Shown: in pieces, positions 1-10,840 of the stretch
Position numbering within the stretch: the stretch's first letter is position 1
Layout: the number at the start of each line of letters is the position of its first letter
Origin: Yoonia sp.
Lineage (GTDB): Bacteria; Pseudomonadota; Alphaproteobacteria; Rhodobacterales; Rhodobacteraceae
DNA: 64,000 bases
Assembly: GCF_014859355.1 (NCBI RefSeq)
Contig: NZ_JACUUJ010000005.1
Location: 40,611-104,610, forward strand
Direction of reading: 5' to 3'
Translations under genes and position numbers: made by a program
Notes under the pieces: model-generated
The model's database searches: none
The model's input: only the letters and a program-made list of their open reading frames with translations
What the model was told of the DNA's origin: nothing

Positions 1-764
1 CAGCGCAGACCATGACGCAGCGGATGCATAAATCGCCAGCCGAACTGGACCTGATCCGCGCCGGTGCGGCGGTGGCCGATGTGGGTGGCTACGCCATGCG
101 CGACGCCATCAAGCCCGGCGTGCGCGAAATTGACGTGGCCATGGCGGGCCGTGATGCGATGGAGCTGGAAATTGCGAAACGCTTTCCCGGTGCCGAATAT
201 CGCGATACTTGGGTCTGGTTCCAATCCGGTATCAACACCGATGGGGCGCATAACCCGGTCACGTCGCGGGTGCTTGAACACGGCGATATCCTGTCGCTGA
301 ACGCATTCCCGATGATCAGCGGCTATTACACAGCCTTGGAACGCACTTTGTTCGTGGGCGCGGTGGATAATGCATCGCGCGCGATCTGGGAAGCAAACGT
401 CGCTGCCCATGAATACGGTATGTCCTTGCTGGTGCCGGGGGCAAAGTGTTCTGATGTCACTGCAAAGATCAACGCGTTTTTCGAGGCGCGTGATCTGCTG
501 CAATACCGCACCTTTGGCTATGGCCATTCCTTTGGGGTTCTGTCGCATTACTATGGCCGCGAGGCGGGGCTGGAGCTGCGAGAAGATATCGACACGGTGC
601 TTGAACCCGGCATGGTGATCAGCATGGAGCCGATGCTGACCATTCCCGAGGCGCAGCCGGGGGCGGGTGGATACCGCGAACACGATATCCTGTTCATCAC
701 CGCAGAGGGGAACGAGGATGTCACCCGCTATCCTTACGGTCCGGATTTCAACGTTGTGGGGTAA
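1..764 (+). CDS. Creatinase (creatine amidinohydrolase), 5' end cut by window edge
   Basis: Creatinase hydrolyses creatine to sarcosine and urea in the cytoplasm. The visible part is the C-terminal pita-bread (M24) catalytic domain; the reading frame is open to the left edge, so the N-terminal creatinase domain lies outside the window. Recognisable creatinase segments include DTWVWFQSGINTDGAHNP, then GYYTALERTLF, YRTFGYGHSFG, LSHYYGREAGLELRED and PGAGGYREHDIL near the end. These long matches to known creatinases separate it from generic Xaa-Pro peptidases and from the ectoine hydrolase at 34.2-35.4 kb, which shares the fold. The first in-frame ATG in view is at 12, but the protein clearly continues upstream of it. 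The gene is followed by a 140-bp gap and an unrelated gene. Confidence 0.9.
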   Translation, partial: AQTMTQRMHKSPAELDLIRAGAAVADVGGYAMRDAIKPGVREIDVAMAGRDAMELEIAKRFPGAEYRDTWVWFQSGINTDGAHNPVTSRVLEHGDILSLNAFPMISGYYTALERTLFVGAVDNASRAIWEANVAAHEYGMSLLVPGAKCSDVTAKINAFFEARDLLQYRTFGYGHSFGVLSHYYGREAGLELREDIDTVLEPGMVISMEPMLTIPEAQPGAGGYREHDILFITAEGNEDVTRYPYGPDFNVVG

Positions 765-905
765 TGCGCACCGGGGAACCTGACTTTTCGCGGGTTTATC
801 GGCCTGATTGTCACGTTTTGTCACGTCTGTGCGGGAACCCGCCGGTGCGGGTTTCACCAATCCCCAACAGGGTGTTAAGACAAGATTCGATAAATTGGGG
901 TTTGA

Positions 906-1697
906 ATGACAATGGCCACACAGATGACACGGCGCGCTTTTGGAGCGATGATGCTTGGGACTGCGGCGGCTTGCGCGCGCCCGGAGCCTGCGACATTGCC
1001 GCCGACGCCTTTGCCGCAAGGTTTCGTTGAAGGTTACGGGCCGATAACCGACGCGGGCTATAATCTGCCCGGTATTCCGTCGCGGTATTTGCGCGGCGTC
1101 AATCGCCGCATGTCGGGAATTTATAATGGTGAGGCGCCGCCAAATTCGATTGACGTCGATCCTTACGCAAAGTTTCTGTATCATGTTCGCGCTGATGGCA
1201 CTGCGACCCGATACCCTGTTGGCGTGGGGCGCGCAGGCAAATCTATCCGTGGGACGGCGACGATCAGGCTGAAACGTGAATGGCCCGGCTGGACACCCAC
1301 CCAGAACATGTTGCGCACCGAACCGGAGGTTTACGAACCTTTTCGTGCTGGCGTACCCGGTGGTTTGCGCAGCCCATTGGGCGCGCGGGCGCTGTATCTG
1401 TATCGGGGCAACCGTGACACCTATTACCGGATCCATGGCACCAATGATCTGGGATCGATCGGAAATTCCGGCTCTGCGGGATGTATTCGCATGTTCAACC
1501 AGGATGTGATTCACCTGTATGATCAGATTGACGTTCCGATGCAGGTGTTGATCCGATCGCCCGAGGAATCGCTGCGTGTTGATCCAGAAAACTATGAACG
1601 CGGGGTCGAATTGCCCCCCATGATCATCCCCGCCGAGGATTTGTTAGGCCCGGAGGCTGTTGCCAATGACAGTGGACCGACTATTGATGAGGCTTAG
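906..1697 (+). CDS. L,D-transpeptidase (YkuD domain), exported
   Basis: A 263-residue exported protein with a YkuD catalytic domain, which cross-links peptidoglycan or anchors proteins to it in the periplasm. The N-terminus has a twin-arginine-like stretch (MTRRAFGAMM) followed by a hydrophobic, Ala-rich segment and a cysteine, so export is clear, but the lipobox is not canonical. The YkuD signature is present: a histidine in HGTNDLGSIG near residue 177 and the nucleophilic cysteine in SAGCIRM near residue 193. The domain occupies roughly residues 80-225 and the C-terminal tail is acidic. ATG codons at 906, 915 and 924 could all start the protein; 906 is given. It stands alone between the creatinase and a 260-bp non-coding gap. 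Confidence 0.85.
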   Translation: MTMATQMTRRAFGAMMLGTAAACARPEPATLPPTPLPQGFVEGYGPITDAGYNLPGIPSRYLRGVNRRMSGIYNGEAPPNSIDVDPYAKFLYHVRADGTATRYPVGVGRAGKSIRGTATIRLKREWPGWTPTQNMLRTEPEVYEPFRAGVPGGLRSPLGARALYLYRGNRDTYYRIHGTNDLGSIGNSGSAGCIRMFNQDVIHLYDQIDVPMQVLIRSPEESLRVDPENYERGVELPPMIIPAEDLLGPEAVANDSGPTIDEA

Positions 1698-1956
1698 ACT
1701 GACAACAAAGGGGCGCGGATGTGTAAAATCTCAACCACGCCCTTGTTTCGTTTAACGCGTTTTCCCGCTGTATTGCTGTTGACCGGTGCATTACACGCAC
1801 GAATGGGGAAATGAAACGTCGTCGCAAGAATGATACGATGTCGATATCGTTGATCATGTGACGGTGTCTGCCTGATCGTTCGAGCGGCGTATTTCATGTC
1901 AATCCGGGTTGTTTTGCCCTATATCTTTGTTGATCAAGATGAATTGAGGGTCAGTT

Positions 1957-2622
1957 ATGCGTCGTTTTAAAATCATTGTCCGCGTTACGGCTGCGTTGAT
2001 TGTCGGTGCGTTCTTTCACTATGTTTTACCGCAGCATGATGTGGTGCAAGTCACCTCGACTGAGGTGATACGCACTGATTTCAGCCCCTACAACAGATTG
2101 TTTTATGCGCAGGGCGATAGCGGGGGTGCCCAGCAGCCAACACGTGATTTGCGGTTGATCAATACCAACAAGCGCAAGACGTTTCTTTTGGGTTTTGTGC
2201 CGCGCGACAGCACGGCCGTGATGGTCTACCGCAACGAGGATACCGGTTGGATCTGGCCGCCGTATTTCAAATTCGACAGTTCCGACTTGCAGGCCGAAGC
2301 CGCAAACATCGCCCGTGGCGAAGACTGGGCAGTAATCACCCATTACGGCTGGCGTATTCGCTGGGCCAGCATTTATCCCAATGCGGTCAGTTTGCGCACT
2401 GTGTCAGGGCCCGATGTGACGATCATCCCTTGGTTCAATATAGGGTTCTTCATCTTTTTGATGATCGCCATCGTGTTCCTGCGCCGGATGTGGCGCCAAT
2501 TTCGCGAAGGCACGGTTGACCCGATGCTGGACAGTGCAGGCCACCAACTGGATGAAGCACAGGCCGGAATTGCCGCGCGCAAGGGCCGGTTGGCGCGGTG
2601 GATTGAGAGTTGGCGGAAATAA
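1957..2622 (+). CDS. DUF1523 family membrane protein
   Basis: A 221-residue protein of the DUF1523 family, common in Rhodobacterales and without known function. There is one transmembrane segment at the N-terminus (about residues 8-28), a soluble probably periplasmic domain (about 30-155), a second membrane segment around FNIGFFIFLMIAIVFL (about 160-178) and a basic, coiled-coil-like cytoplasmic tail. No catalytic motif is apparent. The gene is monocistronic: about 260 bp of non-coding sequence precede it and a terminator follows at 2657-2683. Family assignment rests on overall resemblance. Confidence 0.7.
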   Translation: MRRFKIIVRVTAALIVGAFFHYVLPQHDVVQVTSTEVIRTDFSPYNRLFYAQGDSGGAQQPTRDLRLINTNKRKTFLLGFVPRDSTAVMVYRNEDTGWIWPPYFKFDSSDLQAEAANIARGEDWAVITHYGWRIRWASIYPNAVSLRTVSGPDVTIIPWFNIGFFIFLMIAIVFLRRMWRQFREGTVDPMLDSAGHQLDEAQAGIAARKGRLARWIESWRK

Positions 2623-2656
2623 TGCGCCAAAGGCGCATTGTGGCGCTGATCTGATC

Positions 2657-2683
2657 GGGTGGGGGTTTTGCCCCGCCCCTTTT
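2657..2683. terminator. Terminator between convergent genes
   Basis: GGGTGGGG and CCCCGCCC pair around a short T-rich loop, with one G-T wobble on the + strand, and are followed by CTTTT. It lies between the convergent DUF1523 and aldehyde dehydrogenase genes. A second perfect hairpin, AATGCGCC-AAA-GGCGCATT, covers 2620-2638 and overlaps the DUF1523 stop codon. Confidence 0.65.
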
Positions 2684-2716
2684 CCCCCACTCAGAAGATT
2701 AATACGCGGAAGAAGC

Positions 2717-5035
2717 TTAGGCGCCGTAAGGGATCCAGATGTTTTTTACTTCGGTTGCGGCGGACAGATAGGCCTGGGTGTCTGGTGTTACAGCCATACC
2801 GTTGTTCACCCATGTGCGTTTGAGGTTGCCTGCGCTTGCCATTTCGATAGCCGAGGAAATATCGCTGGAAGAAAATGACCAGACCGCATCAATATCCATG
2901 TGGCTGGCCAATGGCGCGGCCAGTTCCATGTGGTTACCAGTCAGGATGTTGACCACGCCGCCGGGCACGTCGGATGTTTCCAGCACCTGGATGAAATCTG
3001 TCGCTGCCAAGGGGAAGGGTTCGCTGGCAATCAGGATACAGCGGTTGCCCATGGCGATGGCCGGGGCCATGGCGTTGATCAGCCCTGCCAATGGTGCGGC
3101 TTCATCGCAAAATACGCCGATCGTGCCGACGGGTTCCTTCATCGCGAGGGCGACACCCCGGATTGGCACGCCATGGACCTGCCCGTCGTATTTGTCGGCC
3201 CAGGCGGCATAGGTGAACAGGGTGCGGATGCAGGTTTCAACCTCATCGGCGCCGGATTTTCCGCCGGTCATCGTGTTGATGCGTTTGGCAAATTCATCTT
3301 CTCGCGCAGACAGGTTTTCTGCGATGTAATACAGAATCTGTGCGCGCAGATGGCCGGTGGTTTTCGACCAGCCCTTGGCGGCATTGCAGGCTTCGACTGC
3401 ATTGCGGATATCCTTGCGGTTGGCCGCTGATACATGGCCCAAGAGCTTGCCCTTGGGGGTAAAGACCGGGGTGGAATAGCCACCATCGGGCCGCGCCTGT
3501 TTGCCGCCGATATAGAGTTTTGCAGTGCGGTCCAGCGGGTCGGCGGGGTGCCCGTCATCTGTGCTGAAAGCGGCGATTTTCTTGAGAGCCTTGGCTGTGC
3601 CTTTGGGTCGGGTATAGCCTGTCAGCCCTTCCCAGCCGCCTTCGCGGCCAAAGCCGCTTTCGCGCACGCCACCGAAACCGGCGGCGGCGTCCATCATGTT
3701 GGTGCCGTTGATCCAGACGATCCCAGCCGCCAGTTTCGGCGCGATATCCAGCGCAAGGTTGATGTTTTCCGACCAGACAGATGCGGCCAGCCCGTAACGG
3801 CTGTTGTTGGCGATTTCGACCGCCTCTGCAGGGGTGCGAAAGGTTGTGGCGGCCAGCACGGGGCCAAAGATTTCTTCCTGCATCAGATGCGATGCGGGCG
3901 ATAGGCCGGTGATCAGCGTGGGGGGGTAAAAGCAGCCTTCGGGTGCCTTGGTCTGATAGATGTTGCCTTCGGTGTTGTCGCTGACCATCTTCGTGATCTG
4001 CGCCAATTGGATCGGGTCCACGATGGCGCCCATGTCGATGCATTTGTCCAGCGGGTCACCGATGCGCAACCCGTCCATTCGCGCCCTCAGCTTGGTGTAG
4101 AACCGATCGCTGATGCCTTCTTGCACCAGTAGTCGCGAACCCGCGCAACAGACCTGACCCTGATTGAACCAGATCGCATCGACAAGGCCCTCGACCGCCG
4201 AGTCAATGTCGGCGTCGTCGCACACGATATAGGGGGATTTGCCCCCCAGTTCGAGCGATAGCGCCTTGCCGGACCCTGCGGTCGCTTCGCGGATCTTGCG
4301 CCCGACCTCGGTTGATCCGGTAAAGGCGATTTTGTCCACATCCGCAGTGACCAGTGCCGCGCCGGTTTCGCCGTCGCCGGTGACGATGTTGATAACGCCG
4401 GGGGGCACGCCGGCCTGTGTGCAGATATCGGCAAAGACCATCGCGGTCAGTGGGGTGTATTCGGCGGGTTTCAGCACGACAGTGTTGCCCATGGCCAAGG
4501 CGGGCGCGATTTTCCATGCCAGCATCAGCAGGGGGAAGTTCCACGGGATGATCTGGCCGCAAACCCCCAAGGCTTCGCGGTCGGGCAGTGCGTCTTTCAT
4601 CAACTGCGCCATGCCTGCGTGAAAGTAAAAGTGCCGGATCGCCAACGGCACGTCGATGTCGCGGGATTCGCGGATCGGTTTGCCATTGTCGAGCGTTTCC
4701 ATCACCGCCAGAAGGCGCGCATGTTTCTGCATCAGCCGCGCGATGGCATATAAAACACGGGCGCGTTTATGGCCGGATTTGGACCAGGCGGGTTGTGCCT
4801 TGCGCGCAGCTTTCACAGCCTGGGCGACTTCGTCAGCGGTGCCATTGGTGACACCAGCCAGTTTTTCACCCGTCGCCGGGTTGTTGGTGGCGAAATCGTC
4901 GCGCACCACGCCCCATTTGCCGTTGATATAATGGCCTGCAATCCCGCCATGATCGGACAGCCATTGCAGCGCCTCGGCGCTGCTTTCGCGGGCGGGGCCG
5001 TATTCCATGGTGTCGAATATTTCCTTGATGGTCAT
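2717..5035 (-). CDS. Aldehyde dehydrogenase family protein with two ALDH domains
   Basis: About 772 residues, far longer than a normal aldehyde dehydrogenase (about 480-500). The first ALDH unit is complete: GQIIPWNFPLLM, the glutamate motif LELGGKSPYIV and the catalytic-cysteine region FNQGQVCCAGSR are all present. A second, shorter ALDH-like unit starts around residue 490 (from LYIGGKQARPDGG). It keeps the cofactor-domain pattern EPVGTIGVFCDEAAPL but has no catalytic-cysteine block, so it is probably non-catalytic. The start at 5035 is preferred over the upstream ATG at 5086 because it leaves 4 bp after the deoC stop instead of a 47-bp overlap. With deoC directly upstream, the likely substrate is acetaldehyde released by the aldolase (inference). 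Confidence 0.85.
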   Translation of the reverse strand: MTIKEIFDTMEYGPARESSAEALQWLSDHGGIAGHYINGKWGVVRDDFATNNPATGEKLAGVTNGTADEVAQAVKAARKAQPAWSKSGHKRARVLYAIARLMQKHARLLAVMETLDNGKPIRESRDIDVPLAIRHFYFHAGMAQLMKDALPDREALGVCGQIIPWNFPLLMLAWKIAPALAMGNTVVLKPAEYTPLTAMVFADICTQAGVPPGVINIVTGDGETGAALVTADVDKIAFTGSTEVGRKIREATAGSGKALSLELGGKSPYIVCDDADIDSAVEGLVDAIWFNQGQVCCAGSRLLVQEGISDRFYTKLRARMDGLRIGDPLDKCIDMGAIVDPIQLAQITKMVSDNTEGNIYQTKAPEGCFYPPTLITGLSPASHLMQEEIFGPVLAATTFRTPAEAVEIANNSRYGLAASVWSENINLALDIAPKLAAGIVWINGTNMMDAAAGFGGVRESGFGREGGWEGLTGYTRPKGTAKALKKIAAFSTDDGHPADPLDRTAKLYIGGKQARPDGGYSTPVFTPKGKLLGHVSAANRKDIRNAVEACNAAKGWSKTTGHLRAQILYYIAENLSAREDEFAKRINTMTGGKSGADEVETCIRTLFTYAAWADKYDGQVHGVPIRGVALAMKEPVGTIGVFCDEAAPLAGLINAMAPAIAMGNRCILIASEPFPLAATDFIQVLETSDVPGGVVNILTGNHMELAAPLASHMDIDAVWSFSSSDISSAIEMASAGNLKRTWVNNGMAVTPDTQAYLSAATEVKNIWIPYGA

Positions 5036-5039
5036 GGGA

Positions 5040-6023
5040 TTATCCAATCGGGTGCCGCCACTGAGCGGAATAGGCGCCTGTGACATGGTGTTCGAGTTGC
5101 CGTTCGATGTCGCCCAGCAGCGACGACGCGCCGAAACGCAAAAGATCAGGATGCAGCCAGCGGTCGCCCAGTTCGTCCTTGATCATCGACAAGTAAACCA
5201 GCGCATCTTTGGCTTTGCTGATCCCGCCTGCGGGTTTGTAGCCGACGCGTATGCCGGTCCGGTCGTGATAGTCGCGGATCGCGCGGATCATTGTCAGGGT
5301 CACGGGCAGGGTGGCGTTGACGGGTTCCTTGCCGGTCGATGTCTTGATGAAATCTGCCCCCGCCATCATGCAGACGAGACTTGCCCGCGCCACATTGCGC
5401 AGCGTGCCCAGTTCGCCTGTTGCAAGGATCGCTTTGACGTGGGCATCGCCGCAGGCGGCGCGCATATCACGCATTTCACCATAAAGCGCCTGCCAGTTGC
5501 CTGTCAGCACGTGGCGGCGGCTGATCACGATGTCGATTTCCTGCGCACCCGCTTTGACGCTTTCGCCGATTTCGGCAATGCGCAAATGAAACGGCGACAG
5601 GCCAGCAGGAAAGCCGGTAGAAACAGCCGCAACGGGAATACCGGAACCTGCCAGCGCATCCACAGCGGTGGCAACCATGTCGTGATAAACGCAGACGGCC
5701 CCCGTGGTTAGCCCTTGCATCCCCAATGCCGCCAGCAGATCGGCACGCACGGGTTGACGGGCCTTGGCGCACAGGCGGCGCACACGCCCGGCGCTGTCGT
5801 CACCGGACAGGGTGGTCAGGTCGATCAGGCTGATGGCCTTGCACAGCCACGCCGCCTGATGGTCTTTCTTCACGCTGCGCCGCCCCGGCAGGGTCGCTGC
5901 GCGCCGTTCGATGGCGGATGTGTTGGCCTGCACTGCCATGATCCAATCAAGATCAAGCGGCGTGCCGTTGTTGCGCGGGTCTTGCACTTGCGGCAATTGC
6001 GTGGGGGAAAGCGTTGTCTGCAA
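5040..6023 (-). CDS. deoC: Deoxyribose-phosphate aldolase
   Basis: Cleaves 2-deoxyribose-5-phosphate to acetaldehyde and glyceraldehyde-3-phosphate during deoxynucleoside catabolism in the cytoplasm. At 327 residues it belongs to the longer proteobacterial DeoC class. The Schiff-base lysine lies in ADFIKTSTGKE and the second active-site lysine in VGYKPAGGIS; the LIDLTTLSGDD block of the barrel is also present. It is second in a minus-strand unit: an AraC regulator gene ends 61 bp upstream and the double-domain aldehyde dehydrogenase begins 4 bp downstream. Pairing with an ALDH suggests direct oxidation of the acetaldehyde product. Confidence 0.93.
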   Translation of the reverse strand: MQTTLSPTQLPQVQDPRNNGTPLDLDWIMAVQANTSAIERRAATLPGRRSVKKDHQAAWLCKAISLIDLTTLSGDDSAGRVRRLCAKARQPVRADLLAALGMQGLTTGAVCVYHDMVATAVDALAGSGIPVAAVSTGFPAGLSPFHLRIAEIGESVKAGAQEIDIVISRRHVLTGNWQALYGEMRDMRAACGDAHVKAILATGELGTLRNVARASLVCMMAGADFIKTSTGKEPVNATLPVTLTMIRAIRDYHDRTGIRVGYKPAGGISKAKDALVYLSMIKDELGDRWLHPDLLRFGASSLLGDIERQLEHHVTGAYSAQWRHPIG

Positions 6024-6084
6024 GGCAGCCTCCTGCGGTTAGGGGCAAATTGCCATTTTGCGCTTGCATTGGCAAGCGATGCCG

Positions 6085-6918
6085 TCAGGTCGGCTGCACG
6101 ATCTGGCGCTGGAATTTCTGCCGGTATTGCAGCGGTGTCAGGCTGTGGGCGGCGCGGAACAGTTTGTGAAAATGCGACATGTTCGGAATGCCACACTCTG
6201 CCGCAATCTGCGCAACCGGGTCGGCATCGGTGGTCAGGGCGCGGGCGGCGTGATCCATGCGGATCTGGTTGATGTAGTCGGATGGCGTTTGCGCCAGATA
6301 TTTGCGCATGCTCCGGCTGACATGTGGGTGTGCCTTGCCGGTCAACGCGACCAATCCGGCAGCCCCATCACGGAACACGGCAGGATCATGTGCCGCGGTG
6401 CAGGCTGCGGCCAGCCATGCAGGCATGTCGGGGGGAAAGTTTTGCGCGGTCAGATCGGCGCAAAGCGGCAGCAGGAAAGCTTCAAGCGCAAGGGTGTTAC
6501 GCTGACTGCGTTCCAGCAGGACAGCCGCGTGGTTCAGCGCAGCCAACTGCCGAATATCGCGGTGGTGTTGCGCCGGTGGGCCGTCTTTCCAGAATAGACG
6601 CCCGGCAAGGGCGGGGTGTCGCTGGGCCAGTGATGTGACGATCTGTGGATGAATACACAGCGACACGATCAACGCCTGTTCGCCGCGCCCTTGCACGGCG
6701 TGGGCTTGCCCGGGTCGCAGGAAAATGACGCTGCCTTCGTCCAGTGTTGTGCTGCCGTTGGGCAAATGATGCTGAACCTTGCCGTTCTGCACCCAGAAAA
6801 GCTCGTAAAAGTCGTGATCGTGCAGCGCCTTGGGCCGCGCGGGCGTCAGTGTGGCGCGGGTCAGATGGACCTGCGCGCCGTTTTGCAGGATGTCGTGGTG
6901 AAAAAGTGTTTTGCCCAT
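6085..6918 (-). CDS. AraC family transcriptional regulator
   Basis: A 277-residue regulator. The N-terminal half is a cupin-type ligand-binding domain (HDHDFYELFWVQNGKVQHH, then the FLRPGQAHAV turn). The C-terminal half, about residues 180-270, is the AraC DNA-binding domain with two helix-turn-helix units; the second carries the family pattern VAQIAAECGIPNMSHFHKLFR. It is co-directional with deoC and the ALDH gene and lies first in that unit, so it probably controls it and may respond to a deoxynucleoside-derived metabolite. The inducer is not visible from the sequence. The divergent gene 150 bp away is rpe. Confidence 0.85.
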   Translation of the reverse strand: MGKTLFHHDILQNGAQVHLTRATLTPARPKALHDHDFYELFWVQNGKVQHHLPNGSTTLDEGSVIFLRPGQAHAVQGRGEQALIVSLCIHPQIVTSLAQRHPALAGRLFWKDGPPAQHHRDIRQLAALNHAAVLLERSQRNTLALEAFLLPLCADLTAQNFPPDMPAWLAAACTAAHDPAVFRDGAAGLVALTGKAHPHVSRSMRKYLAQTPSDYINQIRMDHAARALTTDADPVAQIAAECGIPNMSHFHKLFRAAHSLTPLQYRQKFQRQIVQPT

Positions 6919-7071
6919 AAGTCAAAATACCACAGAATTTTCTGCATCGCAGCATTTTTCGTCATGCCGGATGAAATTTGATCGCGTCGGGTCCGCAGCG
7001 ACAGCCTGTTGCCGCGTGACAATAGCCCGCCAGCGCGTTAAAGCGCAGGCAAACAAGCAAGAGGTGTGCTC

Positions 7072-7752
7072 ATGTCCTTTGATCGTTCCATCAAGATTGC
7101 GCCGTCGATCCTGTCGGCTGATTTCGCCAATTTTGGCGCGGAATGCGCAGCAATCGAGGCGCAGGGCGCTGACTGGGTGCACGTGGATGTGATGGACGGG
7201 CATTTCGTGCCCAACATCACCTTTGGTCCGGCGATGTGCGCGGCGATCCGGCCCCATATCAAGGGCGTGATGGATGTGCATCTGATGATTTCGCCCGTCG
7301 ATCCCTTTATCGATGCCTTTGCGCAGGCCGGTGCCGATATCATCACCGCCCATGTCGAGGCGGGACCGCATATTCACCGGACCTTGCAGGCGATCCGCGC
7401 CGTTGGGGCCAAGGCCGGTGTCGCGCTGAACCCCGGCACCCCTGCCGGTGCAGTTGAAGAATTGCTGGATATGGTTGATCTGGTCTGCGTGATGACGGTG
7501 AATCCCGGTTTTGGCGGGCAAAAGTTTATCGACATGACCGGCAAGGTGCGCACCTTGCGCAGCATGATTGGCGACCGCCCCATCCATATTGAAATTGACG
7601 GCGGTGTAGATCCTGTGACTGCGCCGATGGTCGCGGCTGCGGGCGCGGATGTGCTGGTGGCCGGATCGGCTGTCTTTCGCGGCGGGTCCGTCAGTGATCC
7701 AGCCCCATATGGCGCGAATATCCGCGCAATTCGTGACGCGGCAGCAGGCTGA
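7072..7752 (+). CDS. rpe: Ribulose-phosphate 3-epimerase
   Basis: Interconverts ribulose-5-phosphate and xylulose-5-phosphate in the pentose phosphate pathway and the Calvin cycle. The 226-residue TIM barrel begins IKIAPSILSADFANFG, followed by VHVDVMDGHFVPNITFGP, which carries the metal-binding His-Asp pair. MTVNPGFGGQKFI and EIDGGVDP form the phosphate-binding and catalytic end. The start at 7072 has a good ribosome-binding site (CAAGAGG ending 7 bp upstream); an in-frame GTG at 7066 is less likely. It stands alone, divergent from the AraC gene. A short GGGGGC-TG-CCCCCC hairpin follows the stop codon. Confidence 0.95.
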   Translation: MSFDRSIKIAPSILSADFANFGAECAAIEAQGADWVHVDVMDGHFVPNITFGPAMCAAIRPHIKGVMDVHLMISPVDPFIDAFAQAGADIITAHVEAGPHIHRTLQAIRAVGAKAGVALNPGTPAGAVEELLDMVDLVCVMTVNPGFGGQKFIDMTGKVRTLRSMIGDRPIHIEIDGGVDPVTAPMVAAAGADVLVAGSAVFRGGSVSDPAPYGANIRAIRDAAAG

Positions 7753-7815
7753 GCTGTAATAGGGGGCTGCCCCCCAGCGGATATTCATGCGCGGAAAACG
7801 CGGGTTTTGGGGGCG

Positions 7816-9438
<1,623 letters not shown>

Positions 9439-9509
9439 CCTGCGGCTCCCTTGGGTTTTGTTGACGCTAACAAATGGGGCGGTGGATGGAAGGGGGAACC
9501 CAAGGGGAA

Positions 9510-9529
9510 GATGGGTGAAATCACCCATC
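9510..9529. terminator. Hairpin after puuD
   Basis: GATGGGTG-AAAT-CACCCATC is a perfect 8-bp stem with a 4-base loop lying directly after the puuD stop codon on the minus strand. The following sequence on that strand is only weakly T-rich, so it is either a terminator or a repeat-type mRNA-end hairpin. No second copy was noticed in the window. Confidence 0.5.
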
Positions 9530-10750
9530 CTACGATCCGGCGCGATACCAAGCGGCAATTTTTGCACGGTCCTCGGGCGGGATGTCGGTAATATTGGCGG
9601 GGGGCATGGCGTGGCTGATCCCTGCTTGCAGGTAGATTTGCCGGGCGTATTTGGCCACGTCACTTTCGGTTTCCAGAAATACGCCCTTGGGGGCCCGGTG
9701 CATCCCGTCCCAAACGGGTTCGCGGGCGTGGCACATAGAGCAGCGCCCGGTCACGATCTGGTGTGCATCTTCGAACCCGTTTGCGCTGGCGAAACGTTGT
9801 TCATAGGGGGTCAGCACGCGGGCCTCGGCTTCCTCGTATGTGTCATGGCCCGGCACGGTGGACAGCCATGCGATCACGATGAACAGGATGACGGTAATCG
9901 CCCATGTCCAGGTTGGTTTACCTTTGCGGGCGTGCATGGAGTTGAAGTAGTGCCGGATCGTAACCCCCATCAGGAACACCAGTGCGGCAATGATCCACGC
10001 GTATTGCGTGCCGAAGGCCAGCGGGTAGTGGTTGGACAGCATCAGGAAAATGACCGGCAGCGTAAGGTAGTTATTATGCGTTGACCGCAGTTTGGCGATT
10101 TTCCCGTATTTCGGGTCGGGCGTGCGTCCGGCCTTGAGGTCGGCCACCACGATGCGCTGGTTCGGCATGATGATGAAAAACACATTGGCCGTCATGATCG
10201 TGGCGGTGAACGCCCCAAGGTGCAGCAGGGCGGCGCGGCCTGTGAAAACCTGGTTATAGCCCCAAGACATCGCCACCAGCAGGATGAACAAAAGCAGCAT
10301 CAGCGTGGTCGGCTGGTTGCCAAGCGGCGATTTGCACAGCTGGTCATAGATGATCCAGCCCACGGTTAATGATGCCGCCGAGATCAGGATACCCTGCCAG
10401 ATCGCCAGATCCGCTTTGGCCGGGTCGATCAGATACAATTCCGCCCCGGCCCAATACACGATGGCAAGCATGGCCGCACCGGACAGCCATGTCCAATAGC
10501 TTTCCCATTTGAACCAAGTCAGGTGTTCGGGCATCGCCGCAGGCGCCACCAGATATTTCTGGATATGATAAAAGCCACCGCCATGAACCTGCCATTCCTC
10601 GCCATCGGCAGGCCCGTCGATGTGGCGGTTCAGCGACAGATCAAGTGCGATGAAATAGAACGATGACCCGATCCATGCGATCGCCGTGATCACATGCAGC
10701 CAGCGCACCGCAAAGGCCAGCCAGTCCCATAAAATTGCGATATCATGCAT
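9530..10750 (-). CDS. puuD: Urate hydroxylase PuuD (membrane urate oxidase with cytochrome c domain)
   Basis: PuuD oxidises urate to 5-hydroxyisourate and feeds the electrons into the respiratory chain, unlike the peroxide-forming soluble uricase. The 406-residue protein has an N-terminal membrane part with about eight hydrophobic segments (starting WLAFAVRWLHVITAIAWIGSS, with conserved histidines) and a C-terminal cytochrome c domain with a single CSMCH haem motif near residue 340. A good ribosome-binding site (GGGGGA) precedes ATG 10750. It is divergent from a LysR gene and the puuE-uraD/allA/permease genes, which act on the later steps, so the locus makes sense as a urate-to-glyoxylate pathway. 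No hydroxyisourate hydrolase (hiuH) is seen here. Confidence 0.9.
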   Translation of the reverse strand: MHDIAILWDWLAFAVRWLHVITAIAWIGSSFYFIALDLSLNRHIDGPADGEEWQVHGGGFYHIQKYLVAPAAMPEHLTWFKWESYWTWLSGAAMLAIVYWAGAELYLIDPAKADLAIWQGILISAASLTVGWIIYDQLCKSPLGNQPTTLMLLLFILLVAMSWGYNQVFTGRAALLHLGAFTATIMTANVFFIIMPNQRIVVADLKAGRTPDPKYGKIAKLRSTHNNYLTLPVIFLMLSNHYPLAFGTQYAWIIAALVFLMGVTIRHYFNSMHARKGKPTWTWAITVILFIVIAWLSTVPGHDTYEEAEARVLTPYEQRFASANGFEDAHQIVTGRCSMCHAREPVWDGMHRAPKGVFLETESDVAKYARQIYLQAGISHAMPPANITDIPPEDRAKIAAWYRAGS

Positions 10751-10840
10751 GTCGGTCCCCCTTTGCCGAACAGTCTAGCCAGCGACAGTGTTGCCTTGTA
10801 TTCCCTGATATTGCCAAGCTCTCTCAAAAAAAGCGGAACA

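Noticed and set aside
1..764. Ectoine hydrolase or Xaa-Pro peptidase instead of creatinase
   Set aside because: Long stretches (WFQSGINTDGAHNP, YYGREAGLELRED) are specific to creatinase and absent from the ectoine hydrolase at 34.2 kb.
1694..1897. 67-codon minus-strand frame in the 1698-1956 gap
   Set aside because: It is short, overlaps the transpeptidase stop, has no ribosome-binding site and no family likeness; the gap appears non-coding.
6922..7788. 288-codon minus-strand frame across rpe
   Set aside because: It is antisense to the clear rpe gene and has no recognisable domain; high-GC codon use leaves opposite frames open.
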